Shown one piece after another: positions 1 through 10,908 of a DNA stretch of 64,000 nucleotides (position 1 is its first letter; every line of letters begins with the position of its first letter). This DNA comes from Diphasiastrum complanatum (lineage: Eukaryota; Streptophyta; Lycopodiopsida; Lycopodiales; Lycopodiaceae): NCBI GenBank assembly GCA_029204225.1, contig CM055102.1, positions 15,622,229 through 15,686,228 of the forward strand, given 5' to 3'. The translations under genes and the position numbers were made by a program. The notes beneath the pieces are model-generated. The model did no database searches. It was not told the DNA's origin and saw only the letters and a list, made by a program, of their open reading frames with translations.

Positions 1-870
1 ATACGCCTATAAGGTGATGCCATTCGGATTAAAAAATTCGCCAACAGCCTTTCAAAAGGTGATGACTAAGATGTTTTATGATTATTTGGATAGATTTATA
101 AATAACTTTCTGGAGGATTTTTGCTTGTATGACGATGTTGATGATCACCTGGATTACTTGGAGAAATGCTTCCAGAGGTGCTATGAGTTTGGCATTAGTC
201 TGAATCCAGACAAGTGTACCTTTTGTGTGCAGTGAGGAGTCTTGTTGGGCCAGATCATCTCAAAGGAAGGACTATTAATTGATCCGGTAAAAACAAGAAC
301 ATGCGGTTTCCAAATATTGCGAAGGAGATGCAAACATTTCTAGGGATGACGGGCTATCATTGCCGATATATTTATGCATATGCAGACAACACTCAGATTG
401 TATATGAACTACTTTAGAAGGGGGAGGTTTACAAGGTAACCATTCGGCGGGGTATAAGGCATTCTAATAGATGCCTTGGTTAATGCACCAATTATGTGAC
501 CGCCGGATTGAAGTAAGCCATTCCATGTACATGCAGGCGCATCCCAGATTGCGGTGGGCTGTGTTTTGGTGCAACCAGACGAAGATAAGGGGTATGATCA
601 CCTGGTTTATTATGCGAGTAAGATGCTCATGTTTGCGGAAAAGTAGTAATATATTCGAAGTAATACCATTCGACTACGGAACAAGAAGCATTGAGTTTAA
701 TATTTGCTCTTCGCAAGTTTTGTCATTTTTTGCTAGATAATAGATTTGTCGTGTACATGGACCATTAGCCGCTATTATATTTGATTCATAAATCAGCGAT
801 TGCTAGTAGGATAGCACGTTGGTTGATATTGTTCCAGGAATTTAAATTTGATGTTTGAATCCGACTGGGC
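1..870 (+). pseudogene. Decayed Ty3/gypsy reverse transcriptase and RNase H
   Basis: This is the left-truncated remnant of a Ty3/gypsy pol gene that copied element RNA into DNA. Near the left edge the reading MPFGLKNSPTAFQKVM matches the conserved RT motif that precedes the catalytic loop. The expected loop (Y/F-x-DD) reads FLEDFCLYDD, so the aspartate pair is displaced or mutated. A typical RT tail with CFQRC and NPDKCTF follows to about 233, then a stop. From about 240 to 870 RNase H-like words appear in shifting frames between stops. It continues into integrase relics downstream, so both belong to one decayed element. The pol identity is secure; lineage is not resolved. It cannot be functional. 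Confidence 0.85.
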
Positions 871-2060
871 AGAGTGCATACCATGGTTGATCAATTGTCT
901 CGAATTGAGACAAGGGATACGGAGGAAGGGATTGAAGAGATGCCAGAAGCTCAACTTTTCAGCTCCAAATTACTGTATGATACATGGTATACTGATTTAT
1001 ATAATTTTCTAACACATGGAACGTTTCCTGGGCACTTTAAGAAGTCACAACGCTGCCAATTGATTTGGCGATCGCGTACTTTCCAAGTCATTGAGGGCCA
1101 GTTGTATAAACGCGGCCATGACCAAGTTTTGTGACGATGTGTTTAATCAAAAGATGTGCGGACTATTATTGATGAAGCATGTTCAGGATCTACAGGAGGA
1201 CATTTTTCCTCCGAAATCATAGTACAAAAAAAATACAAGTGGGCTTTTGGTGGCCAAGGCTTTGGAAAGACACTACGGCGTTTTGTCATAGTTGGGATGC
1301 TTGTCAGCGGCAAGGGCGGCCAATGCCAACGATGGATTATCCATTGGTACCCTTGCAACCAATAGAGTCGTTTCAGAGATGGGAATTAGATTGTATTCGA
1401 AAAATTAACCCACAATCTGCAAATGGTGGCATAAATACATTGTTGTAGCAATTGATTATGCTACAAAGTAGGCGGAAGCAAAAGCATTGCGAGATGTATC
1501 TGTTCCAGATTATTCACAAGATGTCGACTCCGTACTATCCACGTGGTAATGGCCAGGTTGAAGCCACCAACAAAACCCTCAAGACTATATTAGCAAAGTA
1601 GGTATTAGAAAAGGGGGGGTTGTGGCATGATTTTTTGTAGCCGGCATTGTGGGCTTATGGGACAACATACAAGGTTTCTACCTGTTACACACCATTTCAG
1701 TTAGTTTATGGGACATATGCTATTATGTCATACGAGTTTATTTTACCTACATTGCGTATACCAGCCGTGTATAATCTGGGGCATGATGAAGCATTGCGTG
1801 AACGCTTGCATGCACTTGAAAAAAGCTGGAAGAGCATAGAGGATATGCTTATTGGCAAAACTTGGTGATTAAACAGCATCAGGCTCGATGGTTCGATAAG
1901 CGCATACATGTCGATGGTTCGATAAGCGCATACATGAACGAGAATTAAAGAAGGGGCGATAATTTCTTGGCATTGTCTGCCAGGAATTCCCTTTGTGGTG
2001 AACAATAGCCAAGTGAAGGTATACCATCCTCGTGAAGGGAAATTTGACAATAATCGAGGA
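871..2060 (+). pseudogene. Decayed Ty3/gypsy integrase with linker
   Basis: This continues the gypsy pol relic to its left. DQLSRIE near 892 is a worn form of the RNase H-terminal ADxLSR signature. Around 1150-1340 a worn H2C2 zinc-binding region is seen in three frames, followed by a PMDYPLVPLQPIESFQRWELD-like start of the catalytic core (about 1327-1390). STPYYPRGNGQVEATNKTL (about 1525-1580) is the segment carrying the third catalytic residue (E), and TPFQLVYGTYA (about 1690) is the usual end of the core. Most of the core between these motifs is missing. Several frame changes and stops show it is dead. Tail sequence to about 2060 includes VYHPREGKF, which resembles the post-integrase region. 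Confidence 0.8.
1885..1936 (+). repeat. 26-bp tandem duplication
   Basis: Two perfect head-to-tail copies of a 26-bp unit (1885-1910 and 1911-1936, starting TCGATGGTTCGATAAGCGCA) sit inside the decayed integrase tail. It looks like a local slippage or repair duplication after the element lost function. Confidence 0.9.
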
Positions 2061-2600
2061 ACGATTTATTCTCTATTTGACATTTTGAAAGCGGGCATTA
2101 CGTTTAATCAGGGCCAACCTAAGGGGACATGAGTAGGGGATGGGATACAAGTTATCACTTTTGAATAGTGAAATATGATAAATAGCTGGCAATTGATCAA
2201 AAAGCATATGTGTCGATGGATGTGTATTCAAATCACTGTATACATAGTCATGACTGCTTCTACGATGGTTGTCGATAATCCAATTCTTGTTACAAGTTAG
2301 CAAGCATGTCAACCGTGGAGAATATGTTGCAATTATGTTGTGGTTTTGCGGTTTTACACGGATGTTGCGGATTGCGGTTGGGCGTGCGGTTCTACAAAAC
2401 CATTGTTATGGGTTATAGTGCAGTTGATTACCATTCCGGATTGCATTTAAGTACGCCAATGGGTCACAACTAGGATGGGTTTGCGGATTACTACAATTGT
2501 GTACAAGTATTCACGAGCAAGGTGATTCCACCAGGAGACCGACGACGATGGCAACAATTGGTAATGGCTCTAGATTCATTAAATGTTTAGAAGTCAGATG
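2061..2600. other. Unassigned stretch, no gene seen
   Basis: No convincing open reading frame or RNA gene. Between about 2330 and 2440 the plus strand is rich in G and T with repeated GCGGTT and GCGGATT words. It may be the 3' end of the gypsy relic on its left, but I see no LTR boundary. Confidence 0.4.
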
Positions 2601-2601
2601 C

Positions 2602-3850
2602 TGTGCAATTTAGGACTATTTGACAGTGTTGAGATTGGACCACCTTCAGCAATTGAATCCGAACAAAATCGTGGAGGAGGAAGCGTTAGAATTTCTTAAA
2701 AATGTCAGGAAGGAGACAGAGGAGAAGGGCACCACACAAGTGCAAAACGTGCTGATCGAGATTACTGAGCAATCGTTTGGTGACACCATGGGATCGGATT
2801 GCCAGTAAATTTCGATATACCAAATGTGTCTTCGGTACAAATGACATATTTCTTCCCTGAAGAGGCATTCAACAAGGAGCAAGGACAAAAATTAAGTGTC
2901 TACCAACCAGCTACACTAGGTGCCTTGGGGAGGTGGATGAATCAAGTAAAGTTTCGGATGACACACAGATTAGTACATTTCCGTCAAAAAATTTGCATTG
3001 ATTCAGGCTGCTTTGTGTTGATTCAGGCTGCTTTGTGAGACACCCATTCCATGGGGAAGGATTGCATGATACAAGCAATTCAAAAAGTGTTTGGATGACA
3101 CTACAAAATATAGTGAGTGGGGGGTTATGTGAGGCCTTTGGAGTTTTTTACTCCAACAAAACCTAGTTCAAGACACTGACCTGAGTAGTATTTTGTCACT
3201 ACCAAACGTACAAGGGGATGAGGCTGAGGTCCAATCTTACTCATACAGTTCGCAAACACAACAAAACCAATGCAGACTGAATGAGTTGACAGGCGATTCA
3301 GGTTCAGCAACAAGCTGATGGAGATTTGTACACGAATTTATCCCAAGGAATGGGGGACACTATGCAGGAACAGACCCATCAATTCCAGGATATGGACGTA
3401 ACAGCGGAGCACTCGAAATACCACGATGATGACAACATCCGGACATTTCTACACACCGCTAACGACTTTTCTCTAGGTCTACAGTCTGGAATGGAGTTTG
3501 TTAAAAGTTAGCAATGGCTGAAAGGGTAGGTATCGTATTGGCATACACTATATGTTCAATAAACAGAACGCTTAAAAATTGCCAAAGAAGAAGGGCCTAA
3601 AGTACGCCAGTGCCAAGCACAACTGCAGTAGAGAGAAGTACGCATAAGCGGGTGACAGGAACAGCTCAAAAGAAGGGATGAGGAGAATCAAGCACTGCAG
3701 CATCGGAATGCGCAATATTTTCAAAGAATAACGAAACTCCAGAGAGAAGCCGGTGGACTGCAAACATACAAAGATGTGATCGAATACGAGAGGGATTTAT
3801 TGCAAACTCCCGTATTGACAATGCGGGACTCAAAGAATGGACATTATATA
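2602..3850 (+). pseudogene. Unrecognised decayed coding relic with a coiled-coil-like end
   Basis: I do not recognise the protein. Open segments in changing plus-strand frames carry hydrophilic, Glu/Gln/Lys-rich sequence: 2620-2808 (62 residues with EEEALEFLKNVRKETEEKG), 3326-3511 (61 residues with DMDVTAEHSKYHDDDNIRT), and about 3660-3840, where RRDEENQALQHRNAQYFQRI has the heptad-like pattern of a coiled coil. Stops and frame changes separate the parts, so it reads as one old exon or an extra retroelement ORF that has decayed. It lies just right of the gypsy relic in the same orientation, so a gag or extra-ORF origin is possible. Function unknown. Confidence 0.4.
2998..3037 (+). repeat. 20-bp tandem duplication
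   Basis: Two perfect adjacent copies of TTGATTCAGGCTGCTTTGTG (2998-3017, 3018-3037) inside the decayed coding relic. Confidence 0.9.
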
Positions 3851-3981
3851 CTATACACCTATGCAATCTAGAACATCTTTCCCACTCCCTAATGCATTGT
3901 GCTCGGGTGTCCTTTGGATTTTGGGATCACCTCCAAGAGCATAATGTTCATCCAATTTTTTATCTCCTAGGAATCTGTCAT

Positions 3982-4071
3982 TCTCTCTCCTTTCTCCGAT
4001 GGAATTCACTTTCTCTCTTCTCTCTCCGGTGGAATGCACGTTCTCTCTCCTCTCTCCGGTGGAATGTGCAT
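3982..4071. repeat. 30-bp tandem repeat, three copies
   Basis: Three head-to-tail 30-bp units (3982-4011, 4012-4041, 4042-4071) share the core TCTCTC..TCTCCGGTGGAAT and differ at a few bases. Because the unit is a multiple of three, both strands stay open across it (minus strand gives repeats of the type STGERRE), but nothing else supports coding. A minisatellite is the simplest reading. Confidence 0.85.
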
Positions 4072-4136
4072 GTGCTATGTGGCATCCCGTCATTGGATGT
4101 CCACATCCACATTCCACCACAAACGTAAAAAGATTT

Positions 4137-4276
4137 GCGAAAAAAAAAAAAACGGCAAAAAATCGAGGAAAAAAAAAAAAAAAACTGGTTCACGCGTACG
4201 GCCGTACGGTATAAAAAAATAAAAATTAAAAAAAATTAAAAAAAATTAAAAAAAAAAAACAACAACAACAACAACG
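4137..4276. repeat. A-rich low-complexity tract
   Basis: Runs of A with interspersed T and G, including repeated AATTAAAAAA words at about 4217-4259, ending in (CAA)n at about 4259-4275. It could be the A-rich tail of a retroposed sequence, but no target duplication was found. Confidence 0.6.
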
Positions 4277-4313
4277 CACAATGGCATTACGTAGGGGAAG
4301 GTCCGAAGCCCTC

Positions 4314-4374
4314 GGGCCTTCCTTGCTGGTCGGGGCCTGCCCTAGGGCAAGGGCCCTCCCAGCAAGGAAGGCCC
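4314..4374. repeat. Perfect GC-rich inverted repeat (hairpin)
   Basis: GGGCCTTCCTTGCTGG at 4314-4329 is exactly reverse-complementary to 4359-4374, with a 29-bp GC-rich spacer that is itself nearly palindromic (GCCCTAGGGC). It is much more GC-rich than its surroundings and sits just after the A-rich/CAA tract. A small foldback or MITE remnant is plausible; no terminal duplication was identified. Confidence 0.75.
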
Positions 4375-4384
4375 TCAGGCAGGG

Positions 4385-7300
4385 CCTTCTCCCCCACTTG
4401 ATAATAATCACTAATAGGTGTTTGACTCATTCAACTATTATTCTAGCCATGAAATCACACCGCCTTTTTAAGTTCTTATTAAGAGGAGCATTAAAAAAAG
4501 CACCTATCCATACCCTGCACAAAAGAACTATGCGTTAAGAGACATATATAGTACCAGCTAGTTAGGTGATCAAGCACCCCCCTCACAAGACTTAGATGAC
4601 AAACAAAATGAGGAGGAAGAGATTGGAATGACGTACCATCATCCTTCAAGGATTGTACATATAGTGTTGTCTAGGCCATGACGACGTTGTTCTCTTTAAG
4701 CTTTTTGCTCTTCCAAAATGGACGTTAGATGATACAAAGGCACAAGCTTAATCTGAGTAGAATGTAAAAAATGAATTTTTTCAAAAGGTAACCATGTCAT
4801 AGAATTCAAAAATTGCTTTCCCTGCAATAGCGTGATGCCTTCATCGTTATTTTCAATTTTAAGTTGGTGTTGAAAATTGATATATTGGTGCTATGCAACA
4901 TTGTTCAGACATTCTGACGTAATCTCTAAAATCAAATGTGCATCATAATTTTTCTGTATTTTAACTTTATAAGAAAGCAACTAAACATTTGTTCAATTTG
5001 ATCATGAGTGTGACTCATCAATAAAAGTCCAATTTTGATTTTCTTGAAAATTTTCAAAGCAATGAACATAAAAAAAATATGCCAACAATTTGTTTTTTGT
5101 TTTCACGGGCAATATTATCAAGTTGCAAAAGTAAAGAATTTTAGGAAGACTATTACAAAATTCAACTATTATTTTATGAATTATGGTAATGGTCAAGTTT
5201 GAATCATTTTGAACATTGGAAATGAAATACACTCTAGATTGCAAAGTGCCATTGAATATAAGAGCTCCAACCAAATGAATTTACATGAAATTTTCTTCAT
5301 TTAAATTCTCTGGCACCCTCACAATATGTGGCAGTAGTGTTTCGTCCTGATCCATCCCATCGTAACAAAATCCAGATACTTTTGAAGAGACTCCAAACAT
5401 TTTCTTTTGTATTTAAAAAGCTTTTGTCTCTCCGTTGTTTGCGATTCTCTATGGACTTGGAGTGACTTTGTAATCTCCACTACAAAATACAAACAAAATT
5501 GATTTAATTAATTCAAAACATAAATAAAATTCAAAAACTAATGTAGGTGTAACATAATTATTAAAAATAATAAAATACAGGTTGTTAGATACTTTTTTTT
5601 TGCACGGTTTTAGCTTGTTCTTTGAGCACTCTCAACTACTCGTAAGTCGTACAAATAGACATTCTGATTTTTTTAGGAATTTTCACAAGATCGTTATCTC
5701 TTTTCCAAACTTTCACAAAATATGAATAACTCAAATGTGAAAACATTCTTAGACATGGCAAAATCTTTGTACATCAAAAATATTTTCAATTTTGTAAAAT
5801 TGTCTTGAAGGTGGAATGAATCAGATGAGCCTCTAGGAGGACTTGAGTTGCAAAGGTTCAAGAAAAAGTCCAATCTTGCTTTACATTGCATTAAGATGAA
5901 TGTAAACAATGAATTGATTAAAGAGATGGCTTCTTGTACCTCAACTAAGGAGTGAGAATAAGTGGTGAGAGTGCTCAAGAATACGTTCTTAAAGTGAAAT
6001 CACTTAACATGGAGCTAGACTCTATAGGTGACAAAATCGAAGATCATTAGGGCCCTTTTTAGACTCCAAAAGGGCCTCTTCACTAATCACGATAAGTGAA
6101 TATAGAGGATTTGGGAGCTTTTGAGCATGCACATTAATGAAATGTGTTAACCACGCTTTTCAAATTTAAGATGTTTGAAAAAATTGTTTGTCCCTAGACC
6201 GAAACCTTGCAACTAGAATCTTTTTGTAATCTCGTGTGGATATGAGCAAGTCTTGAATTTTCAATCACATGAATACCTTTGAAAGCATTATAACATACTT
6301 CAGTTATTCCCAAAAAATAAGAATAAATTTTCAAATCAAGAACATAGATACATTTTTTGTCCTTGAAAAAAAGTTTGATTGAATATGTCTGATTTCAATA
6401 TTGCTCAACTTCTGTAAACTGGAAATACAACCAATATTGTTTCACACTTTGCAAATTTCACGTGGTTTAAGCAATTATTTTGGACATTTTGTAATTGTAT
6501 AAATTTCTTGTAAATTTCTCCTAAATTTTTCACTGACCTTGGATTGTATTGTGCAGGAAGGACTTGCATCAGCTATTGGTAGGGAACCTATATTTAGCTA
6601 CATTGTGTCTTTTCTCTCTCCTCTTCTTGAATTTCATTAGAAGGTTCCGAGCTTTCAGAAATCTCTTCTCCGTTTAGAAAATGTGGGCCTTTTTTATTTT
6701 AGAAACATACATATGTTGGACCTCCTTGCACGTCTTAAGGGTTCAAAGAAACACTCGATTGATACATTGACTAGAACCGATAACCAAGTGCTTGCTTGAA
6801 TCTGAACTACTACTAATCTCAACTGAAGGAGAATAATACCTTATTTGAGTACAAGACTTAAAGATGAAAAAGATGTAGTAAAATGTTGACCAAATTGTTG
6901 AAAATCTGAGGTGTTTCATGATATGCAATAGAAGCTCTAATCTCCAAAAAAAAAATTATGTCAGTTTTGTGGTAGTAGAGGAGGAGGAACCAAGGATCAG
7001 GAGCTCTCCATACTTGTTAAAAAAAAAGGTAGATAAGAAATCCAAAGCTAAAACCTGTAATGTTTTCTAGTAAAGTGCTCAGATTGCTAAAAGAAAATAG
7101 AAAATACAAGCTGGTAGAATGCTATGTTGGTCATAGAAAGCTATGTTGATCATTGAAGGCTATTCTGGTCAAGATTCATATCTTAAAGATATGTTTTGAT
7201 GCATCAGAAAAAATGTAATCGAAAGTAGAGGGGAAAGCAAAGCATTGATACAATGAAAATGAAGTGCACGTGTCTTAAATATGCCAGAGTGTAGGGTAAG

Positions 7301-8120
7301 CCTGCCACACAACGAGCCTTCCCCCTGCTAAAGCCATGAGCCCTCTCTCTGGAGTCCTCTCAACGGCCAAGAGTGGCCTCGACTTACTTTCTAAGCTCGC
7401 CCCATCAAACTTGGCCTTAAAAAAAGTCGGCTTGCGGTTGGCCCTACCCCACACCATCGCCACCCTTAACATGGCCTTCGAGCTTGGCCCATTGGCATAG
7501 GCCTGATTGAAAAACCACGGACATTGTCCACTAAGTTAGGTATGAGCTAGTTCTAGGCCTTGCCAGATGAAAAACTAGCACTTAAGGAGCCCCCCGAAGC
7601 ATAACACACCTTTCCCAAGTAGCATCTAGCCTTCCCCACACTCACCCTACTTAAATTAGTGGATTCTAATTACTAATTGATGATAAATATTGCTCACATT
7701 TGTAAAGCCTAGATGGCATGATGACGTGACAATCCACTTGGAAACATGTTTAGATCTGTATTGTGCCTTACAACAACTAATATGGTGCTTTGTAGCTATA
7801 GTTACAACTTAGTAACTTACTAGTACAATCATTGATGATTGATCTATTTACCAAAACCTACGATCTATTTAATTTGATTTTTGAAGAATGACTTGAAAAG
7901 CAATCAAATTAGTTTTTTTTGGCAAATCAATACAATGACACAATAAGAGGCCACCTCTGGTAGTTCAAAATTATGTTGTGACCAACTACAATACAATTTC
8001 TTAGTAAGCAATAAATCACAATCTCAAACACTTCAAAAACATTTCGCAATAGTGGTAGATAAAGGAAAATATAGGGTTGAATTAGAAGCAAGTGATTAAC
8101 CATAATAAGTAATAAATAAA
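4385..8120. other. AT-rich intergenic DNA, no gene seen
   Basis: Only short open frames (below about 95 codons) without recognisable motifs, and no RNA gene. A slightly GC-richer patch lies at about 7280-7500. I see no diagnostic transposon domain. Confidence 0.5.
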
Positions 8121-8123
8121 AAA

Positions 8124-8215
8124 CTCAACAAACTTTCAAAAGAAAACATGTAAATAAGACATAATAGATTAAAAAAACCTCAACAAACTTTCAAAAGAAA
8201 ACATGTAAATAAGAC
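8124..8215. repeat. 37-bp direct repeat, 55-bp period
   Basis: The 37-bp sequence beginning CTCAACAAACTTTCAAAAGA occurs identically at 8124-8160 and 8179-8215, separated by 18 A/T-rich bases. It is a recent local duplication in non-coding DNA. Confidence 0.9.
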
Positions 8216-10606
8216 TTTGAAAAAAAAATTGTAAGAAAAAAAAAATTGACTAAAAATCATCACAAAACTACAAAAAGAACTTTATCATCATGACATAAAA
8301 AAAGATACCTTAGTTTTGATTAGTAGAAAATTAGATTGATTGGCATGCACACCCTCCCAAGATATGCCAATGGAAACATGTAGCTGGCCACTACTTGGAC
8401 AAAAATTCAATAAGAATAAAGTAACTACTTTGTAAGATTCGAATATATCCAAATTTAAAGATTTGAATTGAGAAGGTGACATCATTAAGATAGAGCTCAC
8501 AAAATCATACATCCAACAACATAAGAAAGAAATTATATAAGACATTATCTAGGCTTTAAAAGAATTATGATTCTCTTTGGTAGACCCAATTCTAACTAGA
8601 AAGCAAACAACAATCAGCAAGAAAAATATTAGAATAAAATAAAATCAAAACAAGGATCATAATACATAAAAAAAAGCATTACCAAGGGATAGATGAAATG
8701 TAAGATACTAGAAACAATGATACTATTTGCTTCTTTGCGGTGTTGGATGGGTATAACATGGTCCAATTATGACTAGCAAGTATCGATACATTTAGAGAAG
8801 TTGTCAACATTGAGACCCGTGGATAAGACATTGGCTAATAGCGTGTTGATACCCCATCGATAGCCGCCCTTGATACCTCTCCTACAAAGCCACCAAATCA
8901 TCAAATATAGAGATTTTTGCAAATATTCATAGATGACAAATAAATCAGTAAAAGAACATACCAAAAACCAATAGGTACTTTTGGCTTTAAAAAAGTCATT
9001 AAGTGGATTTTGTTTAAAGTTCAATACCAAGGACCATAACAAACTACACAAGGCTACAAGAGTGATTGATTGATTAATACAACTATCTATTGCAAAAATA
9101 TTCACAAGATCTTGATATAGAAAAGCCACAATATTGGATCCCACAATTAAAAGCAATCAAAAGCAAGATCAAACATTGAATTTCGACTCCACACGTGCGT
9201 GGTACGACCTCCATTATAGCCTATTATCAAAGATTAAGTCTAATCAAGTTTAGATAACAAAGCATTCATAAAAACTCAAGACAAATGTGTAAAAGACTCC
9301 AGATTGCCAATATACTCTCAAACATTATCTCCTCACTATGGAATGATAGACTATATGTACAATATGGCTTTTCTCCTCTCAAGTTAGGTGAAAATCCAGC
9401 ATGTAATAAGGAAGATGATTGACTATTTTTGCCCTAATTTGTCAATCTTACCGAACCCTAGAGTTTTGCCAAGTTGGTGACTAGGTAGATCAACTATCTC
9501 CATGATTCAGGAAATTTGGTCCTACAATTTAAAAATTATGACCAAACAAGCCTACCTAAATCTATGAATTATATTTAACCTATCTAGGGTAACCTACACA
9601 CGTGGCAACATGAGATTCACACATGTGGGATCCACCTATGTACAAATTTACATGGTTTAATTAGGCTAGATTTGCCAATTTTTAACAAGTTCTCACATAT
9701 TTGTCATTATAAAAACACAAGCCACCCAAGTCTGGTCTACTGTTCATATGTGATGCTAAATATTTTGTTAAGTTCATAACAAAGAAAATGGGATGATGTC
9801 TCAGCAGATAGACTGAAACGGTGAAATGCATGTTCTGTGGTGTCTGTGTCTGTGATCGCCCTTCTTTTTGCTGGAAGAAGAGATAGATCAATTGCAAGCA
9901 AATTCGAAAAATCCCAACTCACTAGCCAAGTTTCAAAGATTAAAGATAAAACAATTTTTGACAAAGAAATGTTTCACATTGAAAGAGAACTCCCACATTG
10001 TAAAAGAACTCATAAGATTCAAAATGACAAAATATAAGGAAATGAGGCCAATTAGTACTTGATTATGAAGTATTCTATACAAGACATCCGTATTATTCAC
10101 ATCAGCCACATTTATGTACAGACCATTAAGCACATGAATTAGTATGCCTACACTTTCAAACTAACTACAGAAGGAAAGCCATGTATTAATGGATATACAG
10201 AAATCCCAGACAACAATTTCAAGATGAAGCTGCCAGGTTGTCGAGAGCTCAACAAACTCATGCTACCCTTGTTGAAGGAGAGAGGGTTTGCCTTCACTGC
10301 AAAACTGCTGCAAAATAAAAAAATTTAAAGGTTAGAACTAAGAAAAACTACTCATTACCCAGTAAAAACCACTTTCCTGTCAATTTCTTGACAGTCTTGT
10401 GTTACAGCAAGATACTTACGGTTCAAAATGGCTCAAATTCAAGCTGGCAAGTAAAAGCTGGAAGATGCCAGGATGAATCTTGGATCATCATGTATTTGGC
10501 ATGCTCTTCCAACTAAATGAGAATGGACCACTGTACTAAAATAATACTTGTTGAAGAATGGAGAACTACATTGCACCAGCGCTTCACTGCACTTCGCTCC
10601 TACTGA
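8216..10606. other. Intergenic DNA and probable 3' flank of the Ariadne gene
   Basis: No gene recognised. The right part (about 10,150-10,606) lies immediately downstream of the proposed stop codon of the minus-strand Ariadne gene and probably holds its 3' untranslated region, but I could not fix a polyadenylation site. The longest open frame (8773-9156, minus, 127 codons) is hydrophobic, AT-rich and without a recognisable motif. Confidence 0.4.
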
Positions 10607-10908
10607 TTACTCTGCAGAGCTAGAAGTAGGAAAGAGATTCAGAGTCACGTCCCTCTCAGCATTGATAACATCCGGTCCCAAGTTTGTTGTCTGTCTATCT
10701 ACTAGTAATGAGTCCTCATATATATGTCTATCATGCAGCATCATCTTTTGAGCTGTAGGTTTATGGGAATCTGCTGCATTGATTCGATCTTCAAAGGGTC
10801 GTTTCAAATCCTTTCCCTTCCTAGGAGCAACTTCATTGTGATAGCTTGGTTTCACATCTCTAGCATTTTCTGCTGACTGAGTTGTTTCTGTGATTGAGAT
10901 CCTTTCAT
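10607..10908 (-). CDS. Ariadne-like gene, proposed last exon
   Basis: After a CTTGCTTCAG acceptor the two bases AT complete the phase-1 codon, and 99 further codons run to the TAA at 10607. The residues are polar and low in conservation, ending VTLNLFPTSSSAE. Phase agreement and the open frame support it, but a different last exon or an extra one inside the 1.4-kb intron is possible. Confidence 0.5.

Noticed and set aside
8773-9156. 127-codon minus-strand frame
   Set aside because: Hydrophobic by AT composition, no family pattern, no splice context or homologous words.
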